64,000 nt of DNA from assembly GCA_036346205.1 (NCBI GenBank), contig JARFJB010002416.1, positions 602,501 to 666,500 on the forward strand, written 5' to 3'. The stretch is from Vesta saturnalis (taxonomy: Eukaryota > Arthropoda > Insecta > Coleoptera > Lampyridae). Shown piece after piece: positions 24,914-38,000 of this stretch. Numbering within the stretch: position 1 is the stretch's first letter; each line of letters starts with the position of its first letter. A model generated the notes under the pieces. The model saw nothing but the letters and a program-made list of their open reading frames with translations, made no database searches and had not been told where the DNA came from. The position numbers and the translations under genes are program-made.

Positions 24914-25076
24914 CTTTTTAGTTTTAGTGATGACACTTTTGCAGATATTTCTAGCACCAACGTATTCTACATGACTGTCAACCGATTTATTAGATTTCCA
25001 TTTAATGTAACATTTATTTTTAAAGATATTGCATCAGAACAAGCCTTATTGAACCAGGGTTGGGAACGTGAATGAC

Positions 25077-26066
25077 CTACAGGGTACTGTTTTTCGGAAT
25101 GTATAACTCCATTCCCATGAGGATGACTTCAGATACTGAAAGAGCGATGTCCGAAGAAGAGGACGACTTAAAACAATATTCACGCCATGGAAAGGTTGCA
25201 AAGAAATCCCGTAAATCACTCGATCGAGCTGACTTAAAACACCGCAAGGTTCTATCGGTTTTGCGAACAACAGTGGAATTAGGTACAGTAGAAATGATTT
25301 TTATTAGACAATGGTCGGAAAGACCTAAAGGCGAAAGAACGGAAGTTTTATAAACAAGAGGGTTTGATGTCAGAAAGAGATCTAGAAGATGTGGAGTATG
25401 GTTAGGGTTATCAGGGATTCTTGTGGGTTCAGAAATCATTTGTTTGAGATCACATGAAATAGCAAATGTTTCTGCACTATGACCAGCGGGATTTGTAGTA
25501 GATGAAAATTGAAGCCAATTAGAGTTATGAACATTGAAATCGCCTACAAATGAGATATCGCAAGATGGAAACTGAGACAGGAGATAGTCAACTTTCATAC
25601 TAAGGTAATCGAAGAAGTCTTGAAAGTTGCTGTCATTAGGAGACCTATAAATGCAACAGTAGAATTTCACAAAATTAGGACCAGAATGTTTAAACCAAAT
25701 CACGTCAAAATTTTTATTTTCTAAGGAAGAAACCCTCTTGCAAGCAATTCTGTCCTTGATGTACGCACATACGCCTCCTTTATATCGAAAGTTAGAGTGA
25801 AGATGGTATTGAGGAAATTGCAAGTCGGGTGACTCGGAGCTTTCAGAGGAGACTTGTGTTTCAGATAGAAACAATATATCAGGTTGTAATTGTTCAAGAT
25901 GTTGGTGAATAGCATTAAGATTAGACCTGATACCGCGGATGTTGCAGTAGTGAATCAGAAAGTTGATACTTTCGATGACCGAGGTCGCTTGGGCCCTGCC
26001 CTCCCGGACATCCGAGTGGGGCAGGATTTTACGTCCGGAATTTATAACCCTAGAAACCACAGCCAT
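25077..26066 (-). pseudogene. LINE copy B endonuclease domain, open over 329 residues
   Basis: Starts at ATG 26066 (MAVVSRVINSGRKILPHSDV) and runs through NIRG, LFLSETQ, GGVCAYIKDR, FVGDFNVHNSNW and LSDHCLIKI. All expected APE-type catalytic residues (Asn, Glu, Asp, His) are present here. The frame ends at 25077, where copy A continues into the RT linker. This is the best-preserved endonuclease of the family in the window and the better reference for its sequence. Confidence 0.9.
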
Positions 26067-26149
26067 CTTATTTTTTAATTTGGTACTTTTTAGCAGGAAT
26101 AAACAATAAACCTTCGTTTTTTGAATATTTTCTTTTAAAATACTTAAAT

Positions 26150-26345
26150 ATTTGAAAAGTTAATTTTATACCAAATGGAAATCTAATAAAACGGTTGAGT
26201 GACATGTAGAATACGTTGGTGAAAAAAATACCAGCAAAACCGTTATTACTACAGCTAAAAAATTGTTTGAACAGCAAAAATGCAATAACCAGCTACATCC
26301 CCTTTGGTCAGTGGTAAATTTTGGTCTTTAGCTAAAGCCATCAGT
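26150..26345 (+). pseudogene. Inverted LINE linker fragment (unit B)
   Basis: Duplicate of 18335-18530, in plus orientation against the minus-strand LINE body next to it. Confidence 0.75.
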
Positions 26346-29300
26346 AAACATTTCCCTATACTACTTTGGCTAACTTCATTGTAATTAAAGATAGATTCAT
26401 ATTTCTTATCAGAATTGTGATCCATGCATTCTTTAAATGGTTTAATTCTGCAATTATTGATTGATAACTATTGAGTGCCATATATACGATGTGATAGTTA
26501 TCAAATGAAATTAAAATCTTGTTTTTGCTGTACGTAATATGTAATGTAGATAATGTAATGCTTTTTGTGCAGTTAACTAAAGGAGGATTTGAACCTAAAG
26601 CTCTGATTTCAGAATGCTTAATCAAGTGGCACATCCTAGAAAACATTAATAGCTTGGTAAATAGATTTATACCTATTTCACAAACCTTCACTTATTTGTG
26701 AACGCAAACATTAAGTGTTTCGAATTTTAAGGTTTTCCCAGACTTCAAAACTGAGAGGCCTTTTTTATTTTAGTAATGTTTATATAAAGTGGGACGAAAG
26801 TCCAAGCTTTATTTCGAATTAATTTAGAAGCAGAAGGTTCAGAAACTATGATAAGCTATTGCACACTTTTGAAAATCAGATCAGTTTTTGAGAATTTTCA
26901 CTTGTAATTACTGCAATAAATAAACTATTATCAAAATCAGCAACCGTTTGTAACAACGTTTAACAATTCGAACAGTTAACATCGTGTGAAAACATTTTGT
27001 AGTCTGCCGCAAGAAGATTAGTATGTGCACATAATTGTGGCAACACACCCATCCTGACATTTGACCTTTTCAGAAAAACAAGAACTTTTAGCACCTTTGA
27101 CACTTTCTGTAGTATCACATACACCTTGTTTATTATTTTAATAGCTTTATTCTGTTTTTATGTACCGATACTAATTTATTTTATTCACTACTGTTTGGAA
27201 ATTTGTCCTCTATTACATTATATTGTCCCTTAAAGGTTGCTTGCACTATTAATTAGAGTTTTATCATTAAAATTATATTATATATTTATAATATAATTGT
27301 TTTGCTCTGTATGGAATGCTTGAAAGAAAAACACCAAACTGGTATCTACATACTCCAGGATTGTTCATGATTCGGTTTTTGTATTCTTAAATAATCAATT
27401 AGGTTTTATGAGTTCTAACCTAACCATCTTACGGTGTTCAATTTACTTGATTTATGCCCAAAGTGTTGTGCAGCTTTTACAAATTTTTGCTAAGATATTG
27501 TACATTGGTCTGCTACTGTGTTTCTTGGAATGCAAAATTATTTGAAAATGTTGTAGCTACCATTTCTACTTCTTTATTTCAAATGGACAACCTTCTACAA
27601 ATTTTGTTAATTCACATTCCATCTACGTAACCATTCCCCTGATATGGGGACTAAACCTAAGTAAATAGTTTCCAATGTTGATAATGCTGTTAAGGTTATC
27701 GCTTACTGTTTTTTAAATGGTTTGGATCTCTATATAAATTAATATATTGTAAACTTTCCCAAATGTAACATTTCCTCATATTTGCAAACGTTTCTTTCAC
27801 TTCTGAATGTCCCCATTTTAGTAATATATAAAAGTCCTTTATTGTTAATCGTCTTGTTCCTTTACATTCTACCCTTTTATCATTTGAAGCAATACATACC
27901 TTAACATTATACCTTGTTAATAAGTTATTTTTTTCTTTTGCGTGAAGTTGTAAAGATCCAGATCCTTATCCCAAAATATCCTAATTAACTTTCCTTGATT
28001 ATAACGTATCACTCCCCGCAATTGTATTTATACATGCCTTTGTTCCGTCAATTGCTCATCAATCCAACTCCTTCTAATCTAATTTTCAAAACATTCTCCA
28101 TCCATCTTTCTTCGTCCCTACAAAAAGCGACCGCAAACTTGAACTTACTCTCCTTCGAGTCATAAACCAAACCAGCCTGGTCCCCCTTTTTCCTGACAAA
28201 CCCGAATGCCTGAATCTAACATACAAATACACAACCAGTACTCGTTCATCAGTCTCCAGGTGTCGAAACCTTGTAGACAGCACACACAAACAAATTACAT
28301 GCCGCTTCCAACAATCCGACCTAGACGCAAACTCGCAGATTTTCAAACCGTGCGTTTCTGTAGCTACCCTACAAGCGCTGGTTAACCAACGTATAGCAGA
28401 TTCCATCCTTCCCCGAGTTATCGACGAAAGCTGCACAACTTAAACATTCTCCTTTTCCGAGATATCGTTGAAAACCATATGGCCCCAACCTCGGTAACTT
28501 AGGCGAAAGCCCCAACTTCTCCCGCAAATTTTCCTTTTTTACCCAAAATAATTACACGTATTACATATATACAAAATACGACAAATATATTTAAGAAAAT
28601 GTAAACTTTCACCATTATTACACATAATAAAATACTTATCTTTTTTGGGTTTGTTAATGGTGTTTTTTAAATTATGTAATCTAAATGTTTCGATAACACT
28701 TACAGTTATCTTCGTCAGTAGTAATATCTATTAACATTTATGTTTAAGATTCATCCTGTATATACGAGAAACATATTTTATTTTCTGTCAATTTTCTATA
28801 TTTTAAAATCAAATTTAGTTCTCGTTAGTAAAATAATATCTTTCCTGCTTAAACAAACATAAAATTTATATTCTCCTAGAAATCACCATTCATTGAAAAG
28901 AAATTGATAATCGTATTACGTTATGCTAACACATGCACAATTGTATTGAGTTTAATAAATCTAATAAACCAGGTATAGTAACAAAGCGTGAACGTTTCGT
29001 GAATTCAATATTTTAATAAAAATATAAAGCTTTCTTGATATTATTGTAATCAATACCATTTAAATAGGTTGAAGTGCATTCAATTGGAACAAATGTCTCA
29101 ATTACTCAATTTACGCAGACGTCTCTATCGACCACGTTTGGGCGTACTTGTCTTTCGTACGTCCCATTTTTTTTAAATAAAGTAAAAGACATTTCAGCAA
29201 AACTTGCACCAAAAAATTCCGGGTTAAAAGATTCCTGTTCCCCGTAATTGTGAAACTCCTGGATCCCCAATAGAAAAAAGAGTGGGGCAAGCGCATGTAA

Positions 29301-31259
29301 AGGATCAAAAATGACCGAAGCAGGTATCATTGCGCACAAAGAAATAGACCCGCAGTCAGAAATTCCGCCCAGGAAGGGGTGGTATGTAAAGATCCAGATC
29401 CTTATCCCAAAAATCCTAATTAACTTACCTTAATTATATCTTATCAAAATCCCCTCAATTGTATTCGCACATGCCTAAGTTCCGTCAATTGCGCAGTAAT
29501 TCCCTCTATTTCCAACCCCTTGTAATCTAATTTTCAAAAAATTCTCCTACCCATCACACTTTCCCTCTCTTTCGGGTGATAAACCAAACCAACCTGATCC
29601 TCCTTTTCTCTGGCAAACCATAGTACCTGAATCTACCATACAAATACACCACCAGTACAACTTTATCCGCCTCCAGGTGTCAAAACCCTGCAGAAGACAC
29701 ACACAAACAAATTACATGCTGCTTCCAACAATCCGACCTAGACACAAACTCACAGGTTTTCGAACCGTGCGTCCTTTCCCTGCAAGCGCTAGTGAACCAG
29801 CGTAAAGTAGACCCCTTACATCCCCGAGTTATCGGCAAAAGCCGCACAACTCAAATATTCTCCTTTTCCGAGCTACATGTGAAAACCGTAGGGCTCCAAC
29901 CTCGCTAACTTAGGCAAAAGCCAGAAGTTACCACGCAAGTATTCCTATTTAACCCAAAATGATTACACGCATTACAGATATACAAAATACGGCAAACATA
30001 TTTGATATTCATTCTGTATATACCAGAAACGTATTTTATTTCCTGTTCATTTTCTTTACCTTTAAAATCAAATTTAGTTCTCGTTATTAAAAGAAAATCT
30101 TTTAATTTTCCTTCTTAAACAAACATAAGATTTATATTCTTTCAATATGAATTACATATAATTTACATTCTATCCTTTTAGCGTTTGAAATAATACATAC
30201 CTTGACGTAATACGTTTTTAACAAATAATTTCTTTTTTTACGGGAAGTGTTTATTTGATTCAATTGATTTAGAAGCGCTTTATTTTCGTTTATTTACATA
30301 TACATATCTCTGTCTTCTTCTTCTTCTTCTTTTGAAATTTCATACATATTTAACAATAACCGCAACGGCCGCATCTGCGAACATAAACTGGTATGTAATT
30401 TTGCGTTACATAACCTGTTCGCTTTCTTATATAAGATGTTAATAATCTTATAATAACCTTACTAATTTTCTTTTATATTTGGTGTTTATTTATTTAATTT
30501 CCATTGAATTCACTGACCTTTTCAATAATTCTACGGTATATGGTTTTTCAAATTATATTTGGAAAACATCTATTATTATTCTCGCCTTATGTTCCGCTTA
30601 TTTGCCTGAATTTCTTGGCAATAAAACTGAAGACACTGACCAATCACACTAATAATACTGTTTCTTAATCATCCATTTTAATTTTCTTATTAACCTTTAC
30701 CGTTTAGCTCTACTCTAGTCTGTCATTGTCTCCTTTTTAACTTAATATTTTCATTATCTACATACGCTATAGATATTGTGTCCCGTTCCATAGGTAACAT
30801 CCAGATTGTCATGAGTCCATGATTTTATCAAAGATTTACCGATAATTTTCAAAATTATAAATTATTTGTTAGTACCGTACATCTTAAATGTAGTATAAAC
30901 TCTCATAAATGGATGTAATAACGCACCAAGGTTTGGATAAGCTTTTCTATTGTAACATTTTCTTTTTTCTTTCATGTATTTGAAAGGTTTATGATTTTTT
31001 TATATTTTCTAAAACAAAATGGGATATTGTTGTCGATCAAAGTAAAATGAAAGCTTAAAAGGGAAATGTGATTTACTTTTTTGGTATTGATGTTTACAAA
31101 ACCCTTTTATTAAGTTGAGAGGAAACATTCGTTAGTGTCTTTGTAAATAAGGACAGTTTTCTATAAATAAATATTTTCGTTATTTTAAATTAGGCGAATT
31201 TAGTTAAATCAAGTTGAGATTGCATCATATAAAATTAAATTAAAGAACGCCTTCAAATT
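26346..31259. other. Non-coding flank of unit B
   Basis: Repeats the content of 18531-23350: an AT-rich spacer, two diverged direct repeats (about 27949-28880 and 29385-30155) and (CTT)n at 30313-30331. No gene recognised. Confidence 0.6.
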
Positions 31260-32639
31260 ATTACATTGTATGGTACATCTTTCGCAAAAGTTAAATGGAG
31301 CCGCCAGTTCGCACCGTCTCGTTTGATAAGGTTTGGTTTCAAATAGAAGATTTATCTTTATATACAGGGCAGTAAAGGCTACAAAATTTCAATTTACTAT
31401 ATATTCATTACTTAGATAAGGTTTCGAGAAGAGGTAGATGTTGTCGATACAATTTCTCCCGACGATTTTCGAGTTTGAATTCCTGGATGCGCGTACTTAG
31501 AAAATTTTAGTACCTTTTCTTTAAATAGCTAGTTTAATGGAAGGGGTTTAAAAGCCAGTGTGTTGACAAGTGAAATTATTCACGGAAGCAGTAGTAGTGT
31601 AGCCGTAGAAGCGTCCAGCTTTTTTATGTTAAGGTGACATAAAGAATACCGCGGAATGACGTTTACGAATGTCCGTGTCGAAGGAACTATCGTAGCAGGG
31701 TTGTCATTCCGTGATAACCCAAATAAGGGGTTATCCTTCACGAGACCAGTTTATCGTTGCGTGCAGTTGGTCCATAGAAACTTATCGAGATCCAGAAAGG
31801 TGTTTAGTGTTTAAAGGTACTAAGTGATTTCGTCGATTTTTATGCGGAAAGTTCCAAAGTTTCAAACGTAAAGTTCACAGGTCGCCGTTAATTCAATAAC
31901 CTGCTATAAGTAAACCAGTTTTATCTTTAAGTTGCAAATAATAAGTGTTAATGAAACGTTGTACATAATTATCCAAAAGTAATAAGTATCAAGCAGAACT
32001 AGGTCGCATTAAAGTAAAGTTAATTATTAGAGTATTAACACAACCAATTGAAATTTAATCATAGCGCGAGTTGAAGAGACGCCTTTATTAGCTGACTTGT
32101 ATGGAGAGCTGCTAGCATCGTGTTAACATCAACCATAGGGCCGAGGTCCTCTTGCCGGACTGAATAGAGAAAAATATATTTGTTTCAAAATAACATTAAA
32201 AAGTATAGGAACAATTCGAAAAACAAGTTGGTTGCCATCGCAACGAGCCAAAAGAAGAATCAATGACCTAAAAAAACACAAAACATGTATGGTAATGAAC
32301 CAAGCAACTTTTATATTTAACTTTCTTTTGTAACTTTACGAATAGAAAAGTTTAAACTATTATTTGATACTTCTGTTCCATACTGTATATCCGCTTATGC
32401 GGTAAAAGTCTCTTGTCTCCATCTTCACATTTGTTTTATTGCCAATAACAAGATTTAGATTCCATTACATTATACACGATAAAAAATTCATTGTTCAGAA
32501 ATATCCTGCTTTACACAAAACAACGATTATGGGAGACCGGAGTAGGTTGTAGCAATTTGTAATTAATTGTTTGTGTTAAAAATTTTCTTTAAATTAACAG
32601 ATGAAGTATGTACCTTTCTAATATACGTTAATCTTGCAT
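31260..32639. other. No gene recognised; GC-richer patch
   Basis: Sequence downstream of the tandem duplication. The part at about 31560-32160 is less AT-rich than its surroundings and could be an LTR or untranslated exon, but I see no paired copy, splice-bounded frame or TIR. Confidence 0.4.
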
Positions 32640-33337
32640 GAAACGTACCTGGTGTGTATCTTTGTGAATATTACTTAGCCAGCTTAGTTGAAACTGGCAA
32701 CACGAACGCTGAAGTTTTTCTTTCAAATTATATCTTTAGATGTGATCGTCGATATGATATAAACAAAAAGTGAGCAATGGCGTATTATTAGCTATAAGTG
32801 ATAGCATTACTGCGGAAAATCCTAATTTGACTTTTCTAAATGAGTCTCTACCTTCTGTAGATGTAGTAGGTTGTAAATGCAAATTTTTTTCCGATCTACT
32901 TATTGTCTTGTCAGTCCATATACCTGCCGCTAGTTCCATCATTACCTATAGAAGGTTTTTTGAATAACTCGACACAACATACACTAGTGACTGTAGAGTA
33001 TTAATATTAGCAAATTTCAATATTCTGTATCTCATTAACCCTAATGACTCAAAACTTACACAGCTTTATTAAACTACTTGACATAAAACGATGTAATAAT
33101 ATTGCTAATTCTAATAACAGGTGTTTAAACCTAGTATTAATCAATTTATTATGGCACGTATCAAACGATAATGCTCCAATTGTAGCTGAAGACCTGTACC
33201 GTCCTGCTCTTCAAATCCATATCGAACTAACTGTAAATGCTCCTCCATGTTTTGCTATAAATGAGTCCAACCAACGTTATAATTCTATTAAAGCCGATTA
33301 TCCAGCGTTATACAATGATTTTATAATCACTGAGTAG
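32640..33337 (+). pseudogene. LINE endonuclease fragment, different family
   Basis: Pieces in three plus-strand frames follow the order of a jockey-group endonuclease. NAEVFLSNYIFRCDRR is near 32700-32750. NGVLLAISDSI opens the next piece (32770-32967). CRVLILANFNI corresponds to the LLGDFN motif, with Asp replaced by Asn, at about 32985-33025. SNNRCLNLVLI (33044-33337) corresponds to the TR-LDLVL motif, and the fragment ends in NDFIITE. Frameshifts occur near 32775 and 33030. It stops exactly where the composite polB element begins, so that element probably inserted into this LINE. I did not recognise the rest of the LINE on the far side (after 44.8 kb). Confidence 0.75.
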
Positions 33338-33339
33338 AA

Positions 33340-33722
33340 TGGGCTCTGCGTCATACTCCCCCCCCCACTTTTTTATACTAAGACCCTAAGAAATACCCTA
33401 CCACTGGTTGGAATTTACTCAATACCAAACTTGACCAACATTTTACAGTAAAAAATGTTTGTCAGGCTGTGATTGGAAAGCAGTGGTGTGCCCCTGGTTT
33501 CTAAATGGTCCGTTTTGTCGGCCATTTTGAGCGGGCGACGCATTGGCCACCTTGCCAACAATTTCTGTCGGAATATTTAAAGTAGTATTCTAATAGGAGG
33601 GCCTTCACACTATCTTATAAGGCAACAATAAGTCTTTAGAACTTATTTTCAGGTCAACGCCCATTGTCTGGTTCCATACTCTGCTCAGAACCTGTGCTCT
33701 GTTCAATTAAATCCTTTTACAA
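33340..33722 (+). repeat. Left inverted repeat of the polB element
   Basis: Matches the reverse complement of 44345-44800 in order. Shared blocks include CACTGGTTGGAATTTACTCA, TTTTACAGTAAA (TTTTACTGTAAA on the other side), GGCCACCTTGCCA and AGGTCA-CGCCC. It has a run of C at 33359-33367 near the outer end. Confidence 0.85.
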
Positions 33723-35013
33723 TCAATCCAATCAATTCAATCAAATCAATCAAATCAATCAAATCAGTCAAATCAATCAAATCAATCAAATCAATCAAAT
33801 CAATCAAATCAATCAAATCAATCAAATCAATCAAATCAATCAAATCAATCAATCAATCAAATCAATCAAATCAATCAAATCAATCAAATCAATCAAATCA
33901 ATCAAATCAATCAAATCAATCAAATCAATCAAATCAATCAAATCAATCAAATCAATCAAATCAATCAAATCAATCAAATCAATCAAATCAATCAAATCAA
34001 TCAAATCAATCAAATAAATCAAATCAATCAAATCAATCAAATCAATCAAATCAATCAAATCAATCAAATCAATCAAATCAATCAAATCAATCAAATCAAT
34101 CAAATCAATCAAATCAATCAAATCAATCAAATCAATCAAATCAATCAAATCAAATCAATCAAATCAATCAAATCAATCAAATCAATCAAATCAATCAAAT
34201 CAATCAAATCAATCAAATCAATCAAATCAATCAAATCAATCAAATCAATCAAATCAATCAAATCAATCAAATCAATCAAATCAATCAAATCAATCAAATC
34301 AATCAAATCAATCAAATCAATCAAATCAATCAAATCAATCAAATCAATCAAATCAATCAAATCAATCAAATCAATCAAATCAATCAAATCAATCAATCAA
34401 TCAATCAAATCAATCAAATCAATCATAATCAATCAAATCAATCAAATCAATCAAATCAATCAAATCAATAAATCAATCAAATCAATCAAATCAATCAAAT
34501 CAATCAAATCAATCAAATCAATCAAATCAATCAAATCAATCAAATCAATCAAATCAATCAATCATAATCAATTAATCAATCAAATCAATCAAATCAATCA
34601 TAATCAATCAATAATCAATCATCAATATCAATCAAATCAATTCAAATCAATCAATCAATTCAATCAATCAAATTCAATCAAATCAATCAAATCAATCAAA
34701 TCAATCAAATCAATCAAATCAATCATAATCAATCAAATCAATCAAATCAATCAAATCAATCAAATCAATCAAATCAATCAAATCAATTCAAATCAATCAT
34801 AATCAATCAATCAATCAATCAATCAAATCAATCAAATCAATCAAATCAATCAAATCAATCAAATCAATCAAATCAATCAAATCAATCAAATCAATCAAAT
34901 AAATCAAATCAATCAAATCAATCAAATCAATCAAATCAATCAAATCAATCAAATCAATCAAATCAATCAAATCAATCAAATCAATCAAATCAATCAAATC
35001 AATCAAATCAATC
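33722..35013 (+). repeat. Satellite of AATCAATCA 9-bp units
   Basis: About 1.29 kb, roughly 140 units, mostly perfect, with slippage variants (AATCAATC, AATCATAATC, AATTCAATC) concentrated at 34390-34810. The 9-bp period keeps all frames open, giving Ile-Asn-Gln, Ile-Lys-Ser and, on the other strand, Asp-Leu-Ile repeats; these are not genes. It abuts the 3' end of the polB gene and merges with its reading frame. Confidence 0.97.
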
Positions 35014-38000
35014 ACCTTATTTTGTTTTATTGTAAACACCGAATGTTTATTTGATCTTATAAAACACTGGTGGTGCTTTACAATCTTACAGTCGAACAAA
35101 GCCCTTTTATAATCATCTATTGTAACTTGCCTGACACTAGCCGATGTAGAACCTTTGGACTTCTTTACAACTCCGTGTTGGTTAACAGAGTATGCATACA
35201 TTTTTGAGCGTAAACCAACAAACTCTAACATACTTTTACCGTGATTTTCGTCTTGCATTAACCCTGGCACTTTTTTGTTAACTAATGGAATGCTATAAAC
35301 GTTATCAGGACCATAGTCTGAGGTATCAGATCTATTAATATCCTCTTTCATACTCTGATATATGTCGGGTACAGAGAAGGCTGTCAGTGTCTGTATACAA
35401 GAGCTTGACATTATTTTTAAATTCTTTAAAATATAATGATAATAAAAATCATACAAAAAGGTTTTTGAAACATCTAATACCGAACATTCTGCATATATAG
35501 GTTTATTAAAAAAAAATTCCAATTTCTTCATTATTCCATTATAACCATGTCGTTGTCAAATACAGCACAATTATGAAAATTGGGTTTGGATATAAGTGCG
35601 CGAGCCCCAAAGCGACCTTCCCATTTTGTATCTAAACGCACACCCTTATATTTGCGCACATTTTCCATAAGTTTACCAAAAACGCTATTACTCATTAATT
35701 TAAAGAAGTTCTTATCGAATTCATTTTTTGATGCCTGTCTTAACATTGTGTTCAAAGCTATATATGTTTTTAACCACGCTGACTGTTTGAAACGCAAACC
35801 CCGATTTACTTTAACTAGTCTTAATCCCTGCTCTAAATACATTTTTAAATTCCTATAGTGAAGAAAGTAGTTACGTTTGGGATACAATGTGAGCAATAAT
35901 TTCTTCAATTTGGATTTGGAATACGGGGCTGGGGGTATCATGTGCTCAGGTGCCAAAGGTAGATCGCTATGGGACTCGTGCAACTCTGTGTGGTAATCCA
36001 AGTCACAATCTATGATGTAACCAATGTCTGAATCGTTAGGATTATTTAATATACATTCAATATTGGGCTCGTCAACGAAAGAAAATTCTCCATATGTTAA
36101 AAATTCTTCCATTGTCCTTCCATAAAGGTTATTAACATCATAATAAATTAAAAAGCTCGTTAGGGCACTAGAATCGTAGCTTTCACCCATGTATTTATTA
36201 TTAGCTTACGCGTAACGGTTGGAACACTGCGATACTCCTCCTCTAATACCTCTCTCGATGAACATAACCATGTCGATATCGGTAAAAAGTTCTAATCTAA
36301 CATAAGAAATTTTTAGCATTGCATCAAATGCCAAACCTGGTGCGGTATAATAATAATAAAGAGGGTCAAGTTGATATGCACTTAAGCAGGTTTGACGAAA
36401 ATTTTCAAAAACATCCGCCAAAAGTAAAACATCTGTTTTTAGATATAAATCCGAGTATTGACCTAACGTTTCAAGTCTAAACGTATTCCAAACATTAACG
36501 GCATGCATATAATCTTCATCCGTAACATCTTCGTTATGAAGCTGACTAAAAAATGCAGTTTTAGGAGGTAAAATAGTTTCATTAAGTTTATCCCAAAAGT
36601 CAACATATTCATACGGAAAGACTCCCTTACGTACTAATAAATTAAATTCATTATCATTAGTGCAATTTGATCGGGTAATTTTTTTTTTATCATTTTCCAA
36701 ATATGATGACAATTTCTCAATACTGCTACTCATGAACCTGTAGGAGTCAATAAACCTATAGTGTATCCTTGTATTGTCTACCAATTTGGTGAAAGAAATG
36801 TATTTTTCTTTATTTAACGGTAAAAGTTTGACCTGGCCCGGAAAACCCTTTGCTAAATCGCGAATAATAAAGTGTGAATAGTAACCACCAAGATTGTGAA
36901 ATACTACAGGGATAACATTACAGACCTTAAAATTTAAATTACAACTTATGTGTGCCGCGGATCTATACTTTCCTGTCAAATGATCGTGGTCTCTAAATTT
37001 AATATCATCTCCTGTAAACGGTTTCCTACAAATATGACATGCCACTGCGTTCTCAAAATCTTCAATCTGATCTTGTGTTAGATTATCCATTGGTACAACC
37101 GTATTAAATATATTGTTAACCCAATACGCCAAATTTAATAATTCATTAACAAACCACGTAATACAATCCTCACCCCTGTACAATTGAAATTTAGATAGTG
37201 AATTGTTATAAGAACATTTCAAATAATAAGCTATACTAATGGGAACATGTTTTTCGCATAGACGTGTATTACTTCCTTCGTCATATACCAGAGAGGATTT
37301 TTCGAGTATGCTTTTAAGGTCTGTATAAATGACAAACGGTACTCTTTCTTGATATGTGAAATGTTTAAATTCTAAAAATTTTTCATCGTCACTCATCGGT
37401 AATCTAGAGTAACACGTATTAATTTCATGACAATGAGTAATATGCTTTTCTAAAAGAATCTTTGTAGAGAAATGATTCAGACACCGATTACAAAAAAAAA
37501 TGTATGATCCCTATTGGATAGTTGCTTGGCAAACAAAGCTGACATATTTTTTATCCATGTAAAGTGATAAAGTGTATTACTATTATTATTATTATTATTA
37601 ATATAACTTGGTATGCCTTCTTCTTCTTCTGTACCATATTCGTTATTTGAATCGCAAGGTAAAATCAGTAAATTAATTGACTCTCTGTTATTTATTTGGT
37701 TCTTACTTAATAAAAATGGAAACACTTTTTTACCCTTTACACAATATAAGTTAATGGAAAGGTTGTTTAACTTTTCAAATTTGCTGATGTTGAATTTAAT
37801 AGGAAACTGAATGGATTCATAATTTAAAATATCTCCAAAATGAGGATAACTGTTAACTCTATCGTTATGATTTTGTACTGGGAATAAAGCAGATGCTATG
37901 GCCCACAAGAAACAATATTCGTCATTATTTTTTACATTAACAACTGCCCTCTTCATTGATATGAAATTAGGTACTTTAACATACGTTGAAACGCCTCCCC

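Larger units (their letters stand above)
23351..26071 (-). mobile_element. LINE copy B, C-terminally cut by the duplication breakpoint
   Basis: Same LINE as 15540-18253. It ends abruptly at 23351, within the region after the RT thumb, because the duplication started inside copy A. It therefore lacks the C-terminal segment and the poly(A) end. It is not an independent insertion. Confidence 0.93.
23351..31259. repeat. Tandem segmental duplication, unit B
   Basis: 7909 bp, directly adjacent to unit A and in the same orientation. It holds LINE copy B without its C-terminal end, then the same non-coding block, with diverged direct repeats at about 27949-28880 and 29385-30155. Where A and B differ in length, B often keeps the more plausible form (for example GCTGCACAACTTAAAC versus GCTGCAAACTTAAAC). 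Confidence 0.95.

Noticed and set aside
23351..26071. LINE copy B as an independent retrotransposition event
   Set aside because: It shares its frameshift, its flank of more than 5 kb and its truncation at the duplication junction with unit A, so it was copied as DNA.
31560..32160. GC-richer patch considered as a host exon or solo LTR
   Set aside because: There is no second copy, no TG...CA pair with a target duplication that I could confirm, and no sustained reading frame.
33664..34396. Long open frames of Ile-Asn-Gln, Ile-Lys-Ser and Asp-Leu-Ile repeats
   Set aside because: They are produced by the 9-bp satellite, which keeps all frames open on both strands; there is no start context or non-repeat domain.
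33722..35013. Satellite considered as telomeric repeat
   Set aside because: The unit is AATCAATCA, not the insect TTAGG type, and it lies inside an element with TIRs.
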